Below, in pieces: positions 43,251 through 52,528 of a stretch of DNA of 64,000 bases. Within the stretch, counting starts at the first letter, position 1, and every line of letters starts with the position of its first letter. The notes under the pieces were generated by a model. It saw only the letters and a program-made list of their open reading frames with translations, was not told the origin of the DNA and did no database searches. The DNA comes from Burkholderia savannae (GTDB lineage Bacteria > Pseudomonadota > Gammaproteobacteria > Burkholderiales > Burkholderiaceae), in NCBI RefSeq assembly GCF_001524445.2, contig NZ_CP013417.1, positions 1,302,001 to 1,366,000 of the forward strand. The letters are read 5' to 3'. A program made the translations under genes and the position numbers.

Positions 43251-44516
43251 GCGGGGCGCGGCGACGCCCGGAGTCTCGCCGGATGTCGCGCTCGACGGCG
43301 CGCGGTGATCGAATGGGTCGTCGCGCGCGCCATGCCAATCATCATAGCCGGGCGGTTGCGCGCCGCTCGCGCCCGAATCGGGCAGCGTCGGCGACGCCGG
43401 GATTTCCGGCATTTCGGGCAGCGGCGTGTCGTCATGCGGCACGACGGGCAGGGCAGGCGGTTGAGGCAGATGCTTCGGCACGGTCTGCATGCTCACGTTG
43501 AACATCGGCTGCTTCGCCGGATCGACGCCGATTCGCACCCATTGAGCCAGGCGCGCATGCGGCGCGATCGCGATGCGCGTCAGGTTGCCGACCAGATCCC
43601 CTTTGTCGTCGCGTAACGGACGGTCGATCCTGAAGCCGTTCGCGAGCGTCTCGCCGTTCGGATGGACGACGACGATCGAGCCGCGAAAAACCGTGGCCGC
43701 TCTCACCAATGCGCGTTTGAATTCGCGAAAGCCGTCGCGCGTGCGAGGGCGGTTGAAGCGCAGCCATCCGAAGCGCTCCGAACGTTCGTAGCGGTCGAAC
43801 TGCGGATCGCCCTCGAGAAAGATCACAAGCGCACGCGCCTTGCGGCGCTTCGCGTACTCGGCCGCGTGATCGATCCAGAACGCATTCGCGATGACACGAT
43901 CCTCGAACTCGCCGTTGCGGCCGCCCGCCGTCAGGTAGCGGTTGTTCGGCGCGGGCGCGTTCAGGCCGATGAACACCGTGTCGTCGCGCACCCAGCGAAC
44001 GTTTTCCCGATAGGGATGAAAGCGCGGCACTTCGCTCTCGCGCGTGAGCAGCATCGGATTCGCGGCGGGCAGTGCCGGCTCGGTGAAGACGCTTTGGCGC
44101 AGGAAGTCGAGCCGCTCGACGGGGTCGTACGCGCCGGCGTCGCGCGCGCCGCACGCGGCCCAGTCGAACTGGCCCGGCAGCAGCACGATAGGAACGCGGG
44201 ACGTCGCGAACAGTGCGTTGCGCTGCTCGTACAACTGATCGCGGCATGCTTCCTTCGGCCCCTTCAGGTTACCTTCGTAGACGATGAACGACACCGAGCG
44301 GTCGCGTGCGATTGCGTCGAGCAGGCGCCGAGCGGGCGGCTCGTCGTCGGACGACGCGATCACGCCGGACAGAACCCCGAACGTATACGGCTCGCCGCCC
44401 GCACGCGACGACGCGGGCGCGGCCAGCATGCCGCCTGCAAGCGCGCACGTGAGCGCGAAAGCGGCGACGCGCGAGCGAAGCGCCGCGTGAGGCGCGATGC
44501 CGTCAGCGTTGCGCAT
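43230..44516 (-). CDS. secreted protein with degenerate metallophosphoesterase-like motifs
   Basis: A 428-residue protein with an N-terminal signal peptide ([19 protein letters not shown]). The body shows parts that line up with calcineurin-like phosphoesterases ([29 protein letters not shown] in place of [12 protein letters not shown]) but without the full metal-ligand set, so catalysis is doubtful. The C-terminus is Pro-rich. Start MRNADG at 44516 overlaps the last codons of mutS by 14 bases, so the two genes are translationally coupled. No certain family name. Confidence 0.7.
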   Translation of the reverse strand: MRNADGIAPHAALRSRVAAFALTCALAGGMLAAPASSRAGGEPYTFGVLSGVIASSDDEPPARRLLDAIARDRSVSFIVYEGNLKGPKEACRDQLYEQRNALFATSRVPIVLLPGQFDWAACGARDAGAYDPVERLDFLRQSVFTEPALPAANPMLLTRESEVPRFHPYRENVRWVRDDTVFIGLNAPAPNNRYLTAGGRNGEFEDRVIANAFWIDHAAEYAKRRKARALVIFLEGDPQFDRYERSERFGWLRFNRPRTRDGFREFKRALVRAATVFRGSIVVVHPNGETLANGFRIDRPLRDDKGDLVGNLTRIAIAPHARLAQWVRIGVDPAKQPMFNVSMQTVPKHLPQPPALPVVPHDDTPLPEMPEIPASPTLPDSGASGAQPPGYDDWHGARDDPFDHRAPSSATSGETPGVAAPRSMQGAH

Positions 44517-47184
44517 CCGTTGCGCCTGTGCGGGCGAGCGCGTGCAGTTCATAGAGCAGGTCGAGTGCGTCGCGCGGCTTCAAGTCGTCCGGATCGAGTG
44601 CGAGCAGGCGCTCGAAAGCCGGATGCGGCACGGCCACCGGCGGTTCGTCGTATTCCGGTTCGTCGACGGCCGGCTGCGCGGCGAAGAGATCGAGCTGCGG
44701 CGTCGCTTGCGCGGCGGACTGCTGTTCGAGGTGCGCGAGATGCTTGCGGGCGGCGCGAATCACCGGCGCGGGGACGCCTGCAAGCTGCGCGACCTGCAGC
44801 CCATAGCTCTGATTCGCCGGGCCTTCCTCGACTGCGTGCAGGAACACGATGCCGTGCCCATGTTCGACCGCCGACAGATGCACGTTCGCCGCTTGCGGGA
44901 ATTCGGCCGGCAGTTGCGTGAGCTCGAAGTAGTGCGTCGCGAACAGCGTGTAGCAGCGATTGTGCGACAGCAGGTGGCGCGCGATCGCCCACGCGAGCGC
45001 GAGGCCGTCGAACGTCGACGTGCCGCGGCCGATTTCATCCATCAGCACGAGGCTTTGCGGCGTGGCGTCGTTCAGGATCGCGGCGGCTTCCGTCATTTCG
45101 ACCATGAACGTCGAGCGGCCGCCCGCGAGATCGTCCGCCGCGCCGATGCGCGTGAAGATGCGGTCGATCGGACCGAAGCGGGCCGCCTTCGCCGGCACGT
45201 AGCTGCCGACGTACGCCATCAGCGCAATGAGCGCTGTTTGCCGCATGAACGTCGATTTACCGCCCATGTTCGGGCCGGTGATGAGGAGTAGCTTGCGATC
45301 GGTGTTCAGCGAGCAGTCGTTCGCGATGAACTGCTCGACCTGCGCTTCGACGACCGGATGGCGGCCTTGATCGATTTCGATGCCGATCTCGTCGGTGAAT
45401 TCCGGTGCAACCCAGTCGAGCGTGCGGGCCCGTTCGGCGAAGGCCGCGAGCAAGTCCAGTTCCGCGAGGCCGCTTGCGACGCGCTGGCATCCTTCGATGT
45501 GAGGCAGCAGCGCCTGCAGTACGCTGTCGTAAAGCGCGCGCTCGCGGGCGAGTGCGCGCTCCTGCGCGGACAGTGCCTTGTCCTCGAACGTCTTCAGCTC
45601 GGGCGTGATGTAGCGTTCGGCGTTTTTGAGCGTCTGGCGGCGACGGTAGTCGTCGGGCACCTTATCGGTCTGGCCGCGTGTGACCTCGATGTAGAAGCCG
45701 TGGACCTTGTTGTATTCGACGCGCAGATTCGAGATGCCCGTGCGCGCGCGCTCGCGCGTTTCGAGGTCGATCAGGAACTGACCGCAGTTCTCCGAGATGT
45801 CGCGCAGCTCGTCGAGTTCCGCGTCGTAGCCGCGGGCGATCACGCCGCCGTCGCGGACCATCGCAGCAGGCTCGGGCGCGATCGCGCGCGTCAGCAGATC
45901 GAGGCAGCCCGCGGGCGGCTCGAGCGCGGCTTCAAGGCGGCCGAGCGCGGCCGCGTTCGGTGCGATTTCGGCGACGCGCTCGCGCAGCACGGGCAGGGCG
46001 GCGAACGTGTCGCGCAGGCTGGACAGATCGCGTGGCCGCGCGGACAGCAGCGCGAGGCGGCCGGTGATCCGTTCGACGTCGGCAATTTGCCGCAGCGCCG
46101 AGCGCAGGCTGTCGAGGCTCGCGTTCGCGGCGGCGTCGAGTAGTGCGCCGATCGCCTGGTGGCGCGCTTGCGCCGCGACCGACGCGCGCGGCGGATGATG
46201 CAGCCAATGGCGCAGCAGGCGGCTGCCCATTGCGGTGCAGCAGGTGTCGAGCAGCGAATAGAGCGTCGGCGACTCGGTGCCGCGCAGCGTTTCGGTGAGT
46301 TCGAGATTGCGTCGCGTCGACGGATCGAGCCCGATGTATTCGGACTCGTTTTCCACCTTGAGACTGCGCACGTGGCGAAGCTGCTGGCCCTGAGTCGACG
46401 CCGCGTAGATCAGCAGCGCGCCGGCGGCTCCACAGGCACTCGTGAGCGCCTGCGCGCCGAAGCCGTCGAGACTCGCGATTTCGAGCTGATCGCAAAGGCG
46501 CTGTGTGCCCGATGCGATGTCGAAGTGCCAGGCGGGCACGCGCGTGATCGCGCCCATGCCGGCCGGCACCGATTCGATCGTGCCGTCGGCCGCGAGGATT
46601 TCCGCGGGCCGGATGCGCTCGAGCGCCGCGGCGATCTGATCCGGCGCGACCTCGGCGAGCCGCAGCGCGCCGCTCGCCAGGTTGAGCCAGGCGAGACCGA
46701 TGTTCGACGCTACGCCGCGCTTGTTGTGTCCGACGCAAAGCGCGAGCAGGAACACGTCGCTCTTGTCGGACAATAATGCGGCGTCGGTCAGCGTGCCCGG
46801 CGTGACGACGCGCACGACCTTGCGCTCGACGGGCCCCTTCGACGTCGCGGGGTCACCGATCTGCTCGCAAATCGCCGCCGATTCGCCGAATTTCACGAGC
46901 TTCGCGAGGTATTGCTCGACCGCGTGATGCGGCACGCCCGCCATCTTGATCGGTGTGCCGGCGGACGCGCCGCGCTGCGTGAGCGTCAGATCAAGCAGGC
47001 GCGAGGCTTTCTCCGCGTCCTCGAAGAAGAGCTCGTAGAAGTCGCCCATCCGGTAGAACACGAGTGTTCCGGGATGTTCTGCCTTGATGCGTAAGTACTG
47101 CTGCATCATCGGCGTGTGGTTGCTAAACGCCCCTTCTGTAAGCTGCTGTTTTGAATCCGTAATTTCTTGCACGTCCTTATCCAT
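44503..47184 (-). CDS. mutS: MutS, DNA mismatch-recognition ATPase (5' end apparently phage-supplied)
   Basis: Detects mismatches and starts methyl-directed repair. The 893-residue protein has the mismatch-binding [11 protein letters not shown] near residues 46-56, the clamp domains, Walker [11 protein letters not shown], and [19 protein letters not shown]. From FYRMGD onward it is normal for Burkholderia. The first 21 residues ([21 protein letters not shown]) do not look like a MutS N-terminus, and codons up to about 47065 include TTA, ATT, ACA, GGA, TCA and AAA, which are rare in the rest of the gene. The prophage integrase lies just upstream, so the 5' end was probably replaced on integration. 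TTG 47187 is an alternative start. Confidence 0.95.
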   Translation of the reverse strand: MDKDVQEITDSKQQLTEGAFSNHTPMMQQYLRIKAEHPGTLVFYRMGDFYELFFEDAEKASRLLDLTLTQRGASAGTPIKMAGVPHHAVEQYLAKLVKFGESAAICEQIGDPATSKGPVERKVVRVVTPGTLTDAALLSDKSDVFLLALCVGHNKRGVASNIGLAWLNLASGALRLAEVAPDQIAAALERIRPAEILAADGTIESVPAGMGAITRVPAWHFDIASGTQRLCDQLEIASLDGFGAQALTSACGAAGALLIYAASTQGQQLRHVRSLKVENESEYIGLDPSTRRNLELTETLRGTESPTLYSLLDTCCTAMGSRLLRHWLHHPPRASVAAQARHQAIGALLDAAANASLDSLRSALRQIADVERITGRLALLSARPRDLSSLRDTFAALPVLRERVAEIAPNAAALGRLEAALEPPAGCLDLLTRAIAPEPAAMVRDGGVIARGYDAELDELRDISENCGQFLIDLETRERARTGISNLRVEYNKVHGFYIEVTRGQTDKVPDDYRRRQTLKNAERYITPELKTFEDKALSAQERALARERALYDSVLQALLPHIEGCQRVASGLAELDLLAAFAERARTLDWVAPEFTDEIGIEIDQGRHPVVEAQVEQFIANDCSLNTDRKLLLITGPNMGGKSTFMRQTALIALMAYVGSYVPAKAARFGPIDRIFTRIGAADDLAGGRSTFMVEMTEAAAILNDATPQSLVLMDEIGRGTSTFDGLALAWAIARHLLSHNRCYTLFATHYFELTQLPAEFPQAANVHLSAVEHGHGIVFLHAVEEGPANQSYGLQVAQLAGVPAPVIRAARKHLAHLEQQSAAQATPQLDLFAAQPAVDEPEYDEPPVAVPHPAFERLLALDPDDLKPRDALDLLYELHALARTGATDAQR
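47030..47075. other. probable attachment site (attL) inside the 5' part of mutS
   Basis: Codon use in mutS switches here from atypical (upstream, phage side) to typical (downstream, host side), at the stretch that encodes the highly conserved [14 protein letters not shown] phage copy of this conserved block would be the natural crossover core. Exact limits cannot be set without the empty site or attR. Confidence 0.4.
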
Positions 47185-47262
47185 CAAGGCTTTCCGTCCA
47201 TTTCGGGGTGTTCACTGTTGAATATCCCCGCCTATCGACATCTTGCTAAATTTCCATTGTCA

Positions 47263-47333
47263 GCGTAGCTTTTCGGCTCTTCCAGAACCTACGCCTACGC
47301 CGCTGATGTTATGCGCGTGGCGGAAACCTACGC
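47263..47333. repeat. CTACGC repeats between mutS and int
   Basis: CCTACGC occurs at 47288-47294, 47294-47300 and 47327-47333, and the inverse GCGTAG at 47263-47268. The spacing next to int and the att region suggests arm-type sites for integrase or excisionase. Confidence 0.45.
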
Positions 47334-47343
47334 TGAGGTCTGA

Positions 47344-48645
47344 ATGCGGTTTGACGCCCGATCGGCAAAGCAACTTTTGCCCGGTGCACACCTGAAAATC
47401 GATGGCTGTCCGGGGCTCAGGCTCGAGGCGACGGCATCGCGTCGCAGTTGGATTTACCGCTACAAGTCGCTCGTCGATGGGCGTATGCGACAAATCAAAA
47501 TCGGCGAGTGGCCAGCGCTTTCCATCGCGGCGGCCGCCGTTGAGTGGGAGCGTCTGAAACAAGAGCGCAACTCAGGCAACGACCCGGCGCTCGCCAAGCG
47601 GCAAGCAAACGATTCTGTCGGCGTTATGGTACAGCAAGGGGATTCGCCGACAGTGCGCGATATCTGTATGGCCTACCTGAAGGGGCACGTCGAGCGCAAT
47701 CGCCAGCCGAAGGGGGCGGCCGAAGTGGCCCGGATGTTCCGGACGATGTTGGGAGATATTGCAGCGCTGCCGGCCGCCGAGCTGACGCGCGAGCGCGCGT
47801 TCAGCAAGATCGACTCGTATCGGCAAATTCCGGTGCAGGCGTCGAAGCTTCGACTCGAACTCGGGGCCGCTTGGGACTATGCTCTGGATGCTGGCCGGCT
47901 GCCCGAGTCTGCGTCGAACTGGTGGCGACAAATCATGCGCGGTCGACTACGCAGCAACGGCAGACGGATCCAAGGGCAGCCGGTCGGTACCGCAAAGCGG
48001 TTCCTGAGCGACGTCGAGGCGGGTGCATTGATCAACTGGTTGCCGAATTTCAGTCGCAATGTCGAGGATGCGTTGACGCTGTACCTTTGGACCGGGACGC
48101 GCGGTGCCGAGATCGGCGCAATGGAAGGGGCGGAGATTACCGACGAACGGGACGGGCTGTGGTGGACGATTCCCAAGGCCAAGACCAAGAACGCCCGGCA
48201 CGAGCAGGCGACGGATCTTCGTGTGCCGTTAATCGGACGTGCGGATGCTGTTGTGCGTCGACGCCTCGAACGTTACGGCAAGGGGAGGGTGTTCCCGGCT
48301 GAGCGAGGCGGGCACATGCAGCAGAAGGTGTTCGGTCAGGCCGTTCATTTCCATATGCCCTATAGCGAGACGCGGCCGGAACAAGCCCGGCCGCGTCTTC
48401 CGGTCACGCATTGGGCCCCTCACGATCTGCGTCGAACGGCTCGCACGATGTTGGCTGCGCTCGGCTGTCCGTACGAGATCGGCGAGGCCATCCTTGGGCA
48501 CATGTTGCCGGGTGTCGGCGGTATCTATAACCGGCACTCGTATGACGCCGAGCGCCGGCTCTGGTTGACGAAGCTCGATGAGAAGCTGGAGGCTGTTACC
48601 CGGTCGCATCAATTGTCGCTTTCCGCCGGCCGGTCCCGCAGTTAG
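47344..48645 (+). CDS. int: phage tyrosine integrase (P4-type)
   Basis: Site-specific recombinase for integration. The 433-residue protein has an N-terminal DUF4102-like arm-binding part (LPGAHLKIDGCPGLRLEATA) and a catalytic domain with Arg253 (WTGTRGAEI), His360 and Arg363 (HDLRRT), His386 (LGHMLPG) and the nucleophile Tyr395 (GIYNRHSY), nine residues after His386 as usual. It points away from mutS into the prophage. Its 3' end overlaps the convergent excisionase-like gene by about 50 bases, which may let the two transcripts interfere. Confidence 0.96.
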   Translation: MRFDARSAKQLLPGAHLKIDGCPGLRLEATASRRSWIYRYKSLVDGRMRQIKIGEWPALSIAAAAVEWERLKQERNSGNDPALAKRQANDSVGVMVQQGDSPTVRDICMAYLKGHVERNRQPKGAAEVARMFRTMLGDIAALPAAELTRERAFSKIDSYRQIPVQASKLRLELGAAWDYALDAGRLPESASNWWRQIMRGRLRSNGRRIQGQPVGTAKRFLSDVEAGALINWLPNFSRNVEDALTLYLWTGTRGAEIGAMEGAEITDERDGLWWTIPKAKTKNARHEQATDLRVPLIGRADAVVRRRLERYGKGRVFPAERGGHMQQKVFGQAVHFHMPYSETRPEQARPRLPVTHWAPHDLRRTARTMLAALGCPYEIGEAILGHMLPGVGGIYNRHSYDAERRLWLTKLDEKLEAVTRSHQLSLSAGRSRS

Positions 48646-48850
48646 GCGGCGGCAGGAACTCGGACGGCGTTCGAGCTTCTGCCCATTCTTCGACTTCCCG
48701 CGTGAGCCAACCGACGCGTCGCCCGGAAAGGGCGCGCGGCTTCGGGAACTCCTCTTGCCGGACGAGTTTGTGGATGACCGCGGGCGACAGGGAGACCGCC
48801 GCTGATACCGATGCGATGTCGAGATATATGGGCTTCATCGCGACAGTCAT
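48596..48850 (-). CDS. AlpA/MerR-like DNA-binding protein, probable excisionase
   Basis: An 84-residue protein with a winged-helix of the AlpA/excisionase kind: VSAAVSLSPAVIHKLVRQEE then FPKPRALSGRRVGWLTREVE, where the VGW-type turn is typical. Such proteins direct excision or regulate int. Start MTVAM at 48850 or MKPIYL at 48838. It overlaps the preceding gene by four bases (ATGA) and the 3' end of int in the opposite direction. Last gene of the leftward early operon. Confidence 0.75.
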   Translation of the reverse strand: MTVAMKPIYLDIASVSAAVSLSPAVIHKLVRQEEFPKPRALSGRRVGWLTREVEEWAEARTPSEFLPPPNCGTGRRKATIDATG

Positions 48851-49326
48851 GCGTGGTCGCCTCCCCGCGAAAGCAGTGATTCAAGTGCGGCCACATGCTG
48901 TTCGCCGGCCGGATGACCGGCACATGCGCCAAGCGCGAACTCGATCGCCGCGTGCTGTTCTTGCGTCATCGTAGCCGGGATCGAGCGAACGGGACTCGCG
49001 TTGTCAATTTCCCGTAGCAGCGCGGATCGATACTGCTGCATCGTCTGAAACGAGATCGCGTATTCGTCGGCGGCAATGAGCCTTTTGAGCTTCGTGAGCG
49101 CTTCGGGCGAGGTGCCATCGGTTAGCCTATTGGGTCCGAGCCGCTTCAAAGTTTCCCGAAGCTCAGCAGCGCGCGCTGCTCGTGCACGTATGTCCCGCGA
49201 TCCTTCAGCCAGCGTGACATAGATTTCGTCATGGTTTTGCCGGTGCGTGTCGATCGTGATGCGATAGAGCAAATCGCCTTCCTGCAACCAGTTCGGTGCG
49301 GTGTTCTGTTTGTCGTTCATGGTCAT
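48847..49326 (-). CDS. phage hypothetical protein
   Basis: A 159-residue acidic/helical protein beginning MTMNDKQNTAPNWLQEGDLL (start 49326, or 49320). The first part looks like a compact beta-alpha domain (YRITIDTHRQNHDEIYVTLA), the rest is helical with MTQEQHAAIEFALGAC near the end. No family recognised. It ends inside the start of the AlpA-like gene (ATGA overlap), so it belongs to the same operon. The much longer open frame extending to 50184 on this strand is a shadow. Confidence 0.7.
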   Translation of the reverse strand: MTMNDKQNTAPNWLQEGDLLYRITIDTHRQNHDEIYVTLAEGSRDIRARAARAAELRETLKRLGPNRLTDGTSPEALTKLKRLIAADEYAISFQTMQQYRSALLREIDNASPVRSIPATMTQEQHAAIEFALGACAGHPAGEQHVAALESLLSRGGDHA

Positions 49327-49328
49327 CC

Positions 49329-49775
49329 TCAATTCTGATCGCGTGGTATCGCCCGGCCGAGCTGCATCAAACCCGTTTCGAGCGTGACGCCGGCTGCTGC
49401 GGCCCACGTGCGAGCGTCCTGCGCCGCTTTGTGCCGTGCGTAGCTGCCGGCATCGTCGGCCATCAGGTCGAGCAGCACGATGTCGGCCGAGTGCGAGACG
49501 TCGCTCACAAGGGCGCGGATCTCGATGCAAAGCGCGTCGAGGCGTGCGTGCATGCCCCTGCGGGCATCCGCAGGGGCTTCGTTTCTCTGGATTGCTTTTC
49601 GCCGCGCACGCGGCGTTTCGTTCTTCTGGAGTGCCTTTGCGGGCGTAAGCCCGCGCACACGCTTTGAAACTGCATTGCCGTCGACGCTCGCCAGTGTGAT
49701 AGCCGGGCGCTTGTCCGCGCGTTCCCGCTTTCGCGGCAGCGGACGTGGGGTAGAAAGGGCCGGACGCGGGGTCAT
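49329..49775 (-). CDS. phage hypothetical protein, basic N-terminus
   Basis: A 148-residue protein. The first 75 residues are rich in Arg, Lys and Pro (PRPLPRKRERADKRP), probably disordered and nucleic-acid binding; the rest is helical (ARLDALCIEIRALVSDVSHS). No known family. Its ATG at 49775 overlaps the stop of the parB-like gene (ATGA). Only two bases separate its stop from the next start. Confidence 0.65.
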   Translation of the reverse strand: MTPRPALSTPRPLPRKRERADKRPAITLASVDGNAVSKRVRGLTPAKALQKNETPRARRKAIQRNEAPADARRGMHARLDALCIEIRALVSDVSHSADIVLLDLMADDAGSYARHKAAQDARTWAAAAGVTLETGLMQLGRAIPRDQN

Positions 49776-51091
49776 TGGGCCGCCTCCTGTGCCAGTTCGG
49801 GCGTCCAGTCCGGGTCCGGCGTCGTGAACAGCTTGTCGAGCCACCGCCGAACGCTTGCCATTTCCTTCGCTTTCGAGGCGCTGCTGTTTTCGAGGGTGCG
49901 GGTGAGCACCTGAACCGCAGCTCGGATCGCTTTGACGCGCGTCCTGTAACGGCCGGGCGATTCGCCTTCGATGCGCTTGCATGGCGACGATCCGCCCGCG
50001 CTGCTGAAGGTGTACGAGAAACCGAATTCCCAATCGCCCTCGGCGATTTGTGCGAGCCGAATCTCGACGGGCGTGCGCCCGGTGCTCTTTGAGATGGGCG
50101 CGGACAGGATTTCAGATGGCTCGTACACGCCGTGCTCGTTTGCCTTGGCGATCGGATACTTCGAGCGACGCGTCGGCACGGCATCGAGCAGGTCTTCGAG
50201 ACCCGTCAACGCGCGATGTACGCCTTCGATCGTTCCCGGCGACAACTTGCCGAAGCACGGATCGTGCAATACGCTTTGCAGCGCTTGCAAAAGCTGCTTT
50301 GCGTGCTGTTCGCCAATCTTCCGTTGGGGCTCGGCGGCGGCAGCCGACGCCACGACGCTCTTGGGCGATGTGGCACGGAGATGCTTTTTCGTGACCTTCG
50401 TCTTGCCTGCGTCCTTCGCTTTCGACATGCCCGCGACGATCCGCTCCAGTGCCCGTTCCGCGCCGTGCCGCCGTATCTCCTTGATCACGAGCGAGCCGGA
50501 GATGGAGCCGTCGCGGACGAACTGGTGAATCTCCGCCGGCGCATTTTCAAGCAGGCCGACGTCACGAATGGTTTGATCCGTAACGTTCAGGCGCGTGCAG
50601 ATCGTTTTCGTGTCGAGGCCGTGTACGTCGCGCAGTTCCGCGACGACCGTCGCGAGTTCGAGCGGAGACGCGCGCTTGCTTTCGTTGCTAAGGTAGCCGT
50701 CGATCACCATCTCGGAGCGTTCAACCGTCTTCGCATCGCGCACGACGACGGGGATCTTGCCGAGGTTCTTTCCTGCGCGGATCGCGTTGCCTGCGGAGAG
50801 GTAGCGGTGTTGTCCCTTGTAGACGTAGATGAGGTCGTTCCCGTCGACCTTCCGGATGTAGCAATGGAGCGGTTGACTCTTGTCGTAGCCGTTGGCGATC
50901 ATCAGCGCAGCGAGGTGCGACACCCACTGTTGATCGACGGGGCGCACGTTGTCGCGTGGATCGTAGTGGAGCTGTTCGTACGGCACCATCCAGAGATCCG
51001 CCGACGTCGCGCCCGCCGCCGCAGCAGCGGCCTTCGCATTGCCGGTGACGATCGGCTCGACGAGCGCGAGCGATTGGGTGCGGGCATCCAT
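49772..51091 (-). CDS. ParB/Spo0J-family protein without partner ParA
   Basis: A 439-residue DNA-binding protein. N-terminal ParB/sulfiredoxin-like domain (ALMIANGYDKSQPLHCYIRK, YKGQHRYLSAGNAI in place of the GERR box) and a KorB-type helix-turn-helix (LNVTDQTIRDVGLLENAP). Chromosomal ParB proteins are CTP-dependent clamps that work with ParA; no ParA is encoded near here and integrated phages do not need partition, so this protein likely has another role, for example regulation or nuclease action. Overlaps its upstream gene by one base (TAATG). Confidence 0.85.
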   Translation of the reverse strand: MDARTQSLALVEPIVTGNAKAAAAAAGATSADLWMVPYEQLHYDPRDNVRPVDQQWVSHLAALMIANGYDKSQPLHCYIRKVDGNDLIYVYKGQHRYLSAGNAIRAGKNLGKIPVVVRDAKTVERSEMVIDGYLSNESKRASPLELATVVAELRDVHGLDTKTICTRLNVTDQTIRDVGLLENAPAEIHQFVRDGSISGSLVIKEIRRHGAERALERIVAGMSKAKDAGKTKVTKKHLRATSPKSVVASAAAAEPQRKIGEQHAKQLLQALQSVLHDPCFGKLSPGTIEGVHRALTGLEDLLDAVPTRRSKYPIAKANEHGVYEPSEILSAPISKSTGRTPVEIRLAQIAEGDWEFGFSYTFSSAGGSSPCKRIEGESPGRYRTRVKAIRAAVQVLTRTLENSSASKAKEMASVRRWLDKLFTTPDPDWTPELAQEAAQ

Positions 51092-51540
51092 TACTCGGCC
51101 TCCTGCGGTTGGAGACTGCGAGCGAGTTCCATTGAGCCGTCGAGGATCAGGCGAGACTGCGTTTTCGGTCGACGAAGCAGGAGATTCGCGCGATTCGGAG
51201 CGATATCAATGCGCTCGACGATCCAGCCGAGCGCGAGAAACGCGCGGACGGCGCGATCGGCCGTCTCGCTGAAAATCCCGGCATAGATTCGGAGAGCCCA
51301 TTTCGCGCGGCCGTTGTAGCGGTATTCGCCGGGGGCGCGGCAGTCTTCGAGGCGCATCGAATGCTCGTCAACGTCAATGTAAATGCCGGCTTCAGCGACC
51401 AACGTGAGGTCGCGCTCGATCGCTCGGATGTGCTTCTCGGCCTTCTTGAGTTGAGCGAGACGACGTGCATGAACGGCATTCGCGTGAGCGACGATCTCGT
51501 TGTACGACGTCGGATGCTTGTAGGTCGTCATGCGCTTCAC
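51091..51540 (-). CDS. phage hypothetical protein
   Basis: A 149-residue protein starting at GTG 51540, which overlaps the stop of the upstream gene as GTGA; ATG 51531 (MTTYKHPTSY) is an equally good start. It has a helical N-terminal part (ARRLAQLKKAEKHIRAIERD) and a beta-rich C-terminal part. No recognised domain. Position between the ParB-like gene and the 201-residue gene fixes it in the early operon. Confidence 0.7.
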   Translation of the reverse strand: MKRMTTYKHPTSYNEIVAHANAVHARRLAQLKKAEKHIRAIERDLTLVAEAGIYIDVDEHSMRLEDCRAPGEYRYNGRAKWALRIYAGIFSETADRAVRAFLALGWIVERIDIAPNRANLLLRRPKTQSRLILDGSMELARSLQPQEAE

Positions 51541-52142
51541 GCGGTCCTCCGGTTCTGGATCATCTGTTCGAGTCGCGACACTTCGAGGTCGATGCTCTGG
51601 CGGAACAGGCGCAGGAATCGCAACGTGCGGGTATCCGACCCAAGCAGCGAGTCGACGGAAATCTCAAGCGAGCGGAGATGCGGGAACGAGACGGCGACGT
51701 GACGTTCCGCGTCTCGCGTGACGATCGTGTGGAGTTCGGGGCGCGTGTGCGCGGATCCGGCGGGCACGGCGGATCGCGGCGCATGTCGAGGCGCGAGTGC
51801 GCCGCCGGCATCGTTCGAATAGGTGCCGTCTGCCTGCTTGCAGGGGACCGACAGCGGCGGGGCTGCGTCCGATCCGGTGAGCCAGTAGAGGAAACGCAGA
51901 TCGTGCGGACGCGGTTGGCGGCGCAACCATCCGCCCCGCGCGAGCTTATCGATGCATTGCGCAGCCGCGCCCGGCATGTCGGCGAAGTGGGTCGTGCACA
52001 CCTCGTCGGACGTCATCGCGTGCGTGGCGTGCCTGAACACGGTCAGGATTCGAGCCGTCAGGTCGGCCCGTTGAGCGGGCGTGAGGTCGACGAACGGGTT
52101 GAGTCTGCGCGGAGCCGCATTCGGGAGGGCGTTGTCGATCAT
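51537..52142 (-). CDS. phage hypothetical protein, possible winged-helix
   Basis: A 201-residue protein. Residues about 17-75 (LTPAQRADLTARILTVFRHA, MTSDEVCTTHF, CIDKLARGGWLRRQP) look like a winged-helix DNA-binding domain; the second half is less ordered, ending with VSRLEQMIQNRRTA. I start at ATG 52142, where it overlaps the previous gene by four bases. The frame is open further up but this lies inside that gene. Confidence 0.7.
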   Translation of the reverse strand: MIDNALPNAAPRRLNPFVDLTPAQRADLTARILTVFRHATHAMTSDEVCTTHFADMPGAAAQCIDKLARGGWLRRQPRPHDLRFLYWLTGSDAAPPLSVPCKQADGTYSNDAGGALAPRHAPRSAVPAGSAHTRPELHTIVTRDAERHVAVSFPHLRSLEISVDSLLGSDTRTLRFLRLFRQSIDLEVSRLEQMIQNRRTA

Positions 52143-52474
52143 GATGCCTCCCTGATCCTGAACGCGCGCGGCTTCTTCGGGCAGGAGTGCTTTTCCGGCT
52201 CGGCGCTTGTCGCGGCGCGAAGGCGCTTGATCGCGTCCGCACACGTCGGTTCGTCTGGAATCGAGATCTGCTTCGCGGCAATAGTGTTGCCGTCCATGAT
52301 CAGGTACTCGATATAGACGCCGTCTACGAGCGGTCGGCGCATGACGACGTGCTTGCCGATGAGGAGCGGCGACGTCGGAAGCTGGCGATCGCGTTCGTAA
52401 CGGGCGACGGTCCGGGGCGACAGCGTGTCCCGGCGCGGGATGCCCGCGTGCTGCGCTGCGTTGATTCTGGGCAT
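52139..52474 (-). CDS. phage hypothetical protein, possible DNA-binding
   Basis: A 111-residue protein. The N-terminal MPRINAAQHAGIPRRDTLSP and TVARYERDRQLPTSPLLIGK look like a small MerR/AlpA-type helix-turn-helix with a wing, followed by a short beta domain (VYIEYLIMDGNTIAAKQI). Start at ATG 52474. No family certain. It sits second in the leftward operon, 54 bases after the stop of the membrane protein gene. Confidence 0.65.
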   Translation of the reverse strand: MPRINAAQHAGIPRRDTLSPRTVARYERDRQLPTSPLLIGKHVVMRRPLVDGVYIEYLIMDGNTIAAKQISIPDEPTCADAIKRLRAATSAEPEKHSCPKKPRAFRIREAS

Positions 52475-52528
52475 GACTTCATCATCTCCTTTACGCCGAG
52501 TGCGCAAGCCGTCCTCGGCGCGTGAGCG

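Noticed and set aside
47188..47343. tRNA gene as phage target next to int
   Set aside because: No cloverleaf or tRNA 3' end pattern is visible; the codon switch in mutS is the better explanation for the integration site.
48847..50184. 445-codon minus-strand frame in the phage
   Set aside because: Only its last 159 codons look like a protein; the rest overlaps the ParB-like and 148-residue genes as a shadow.
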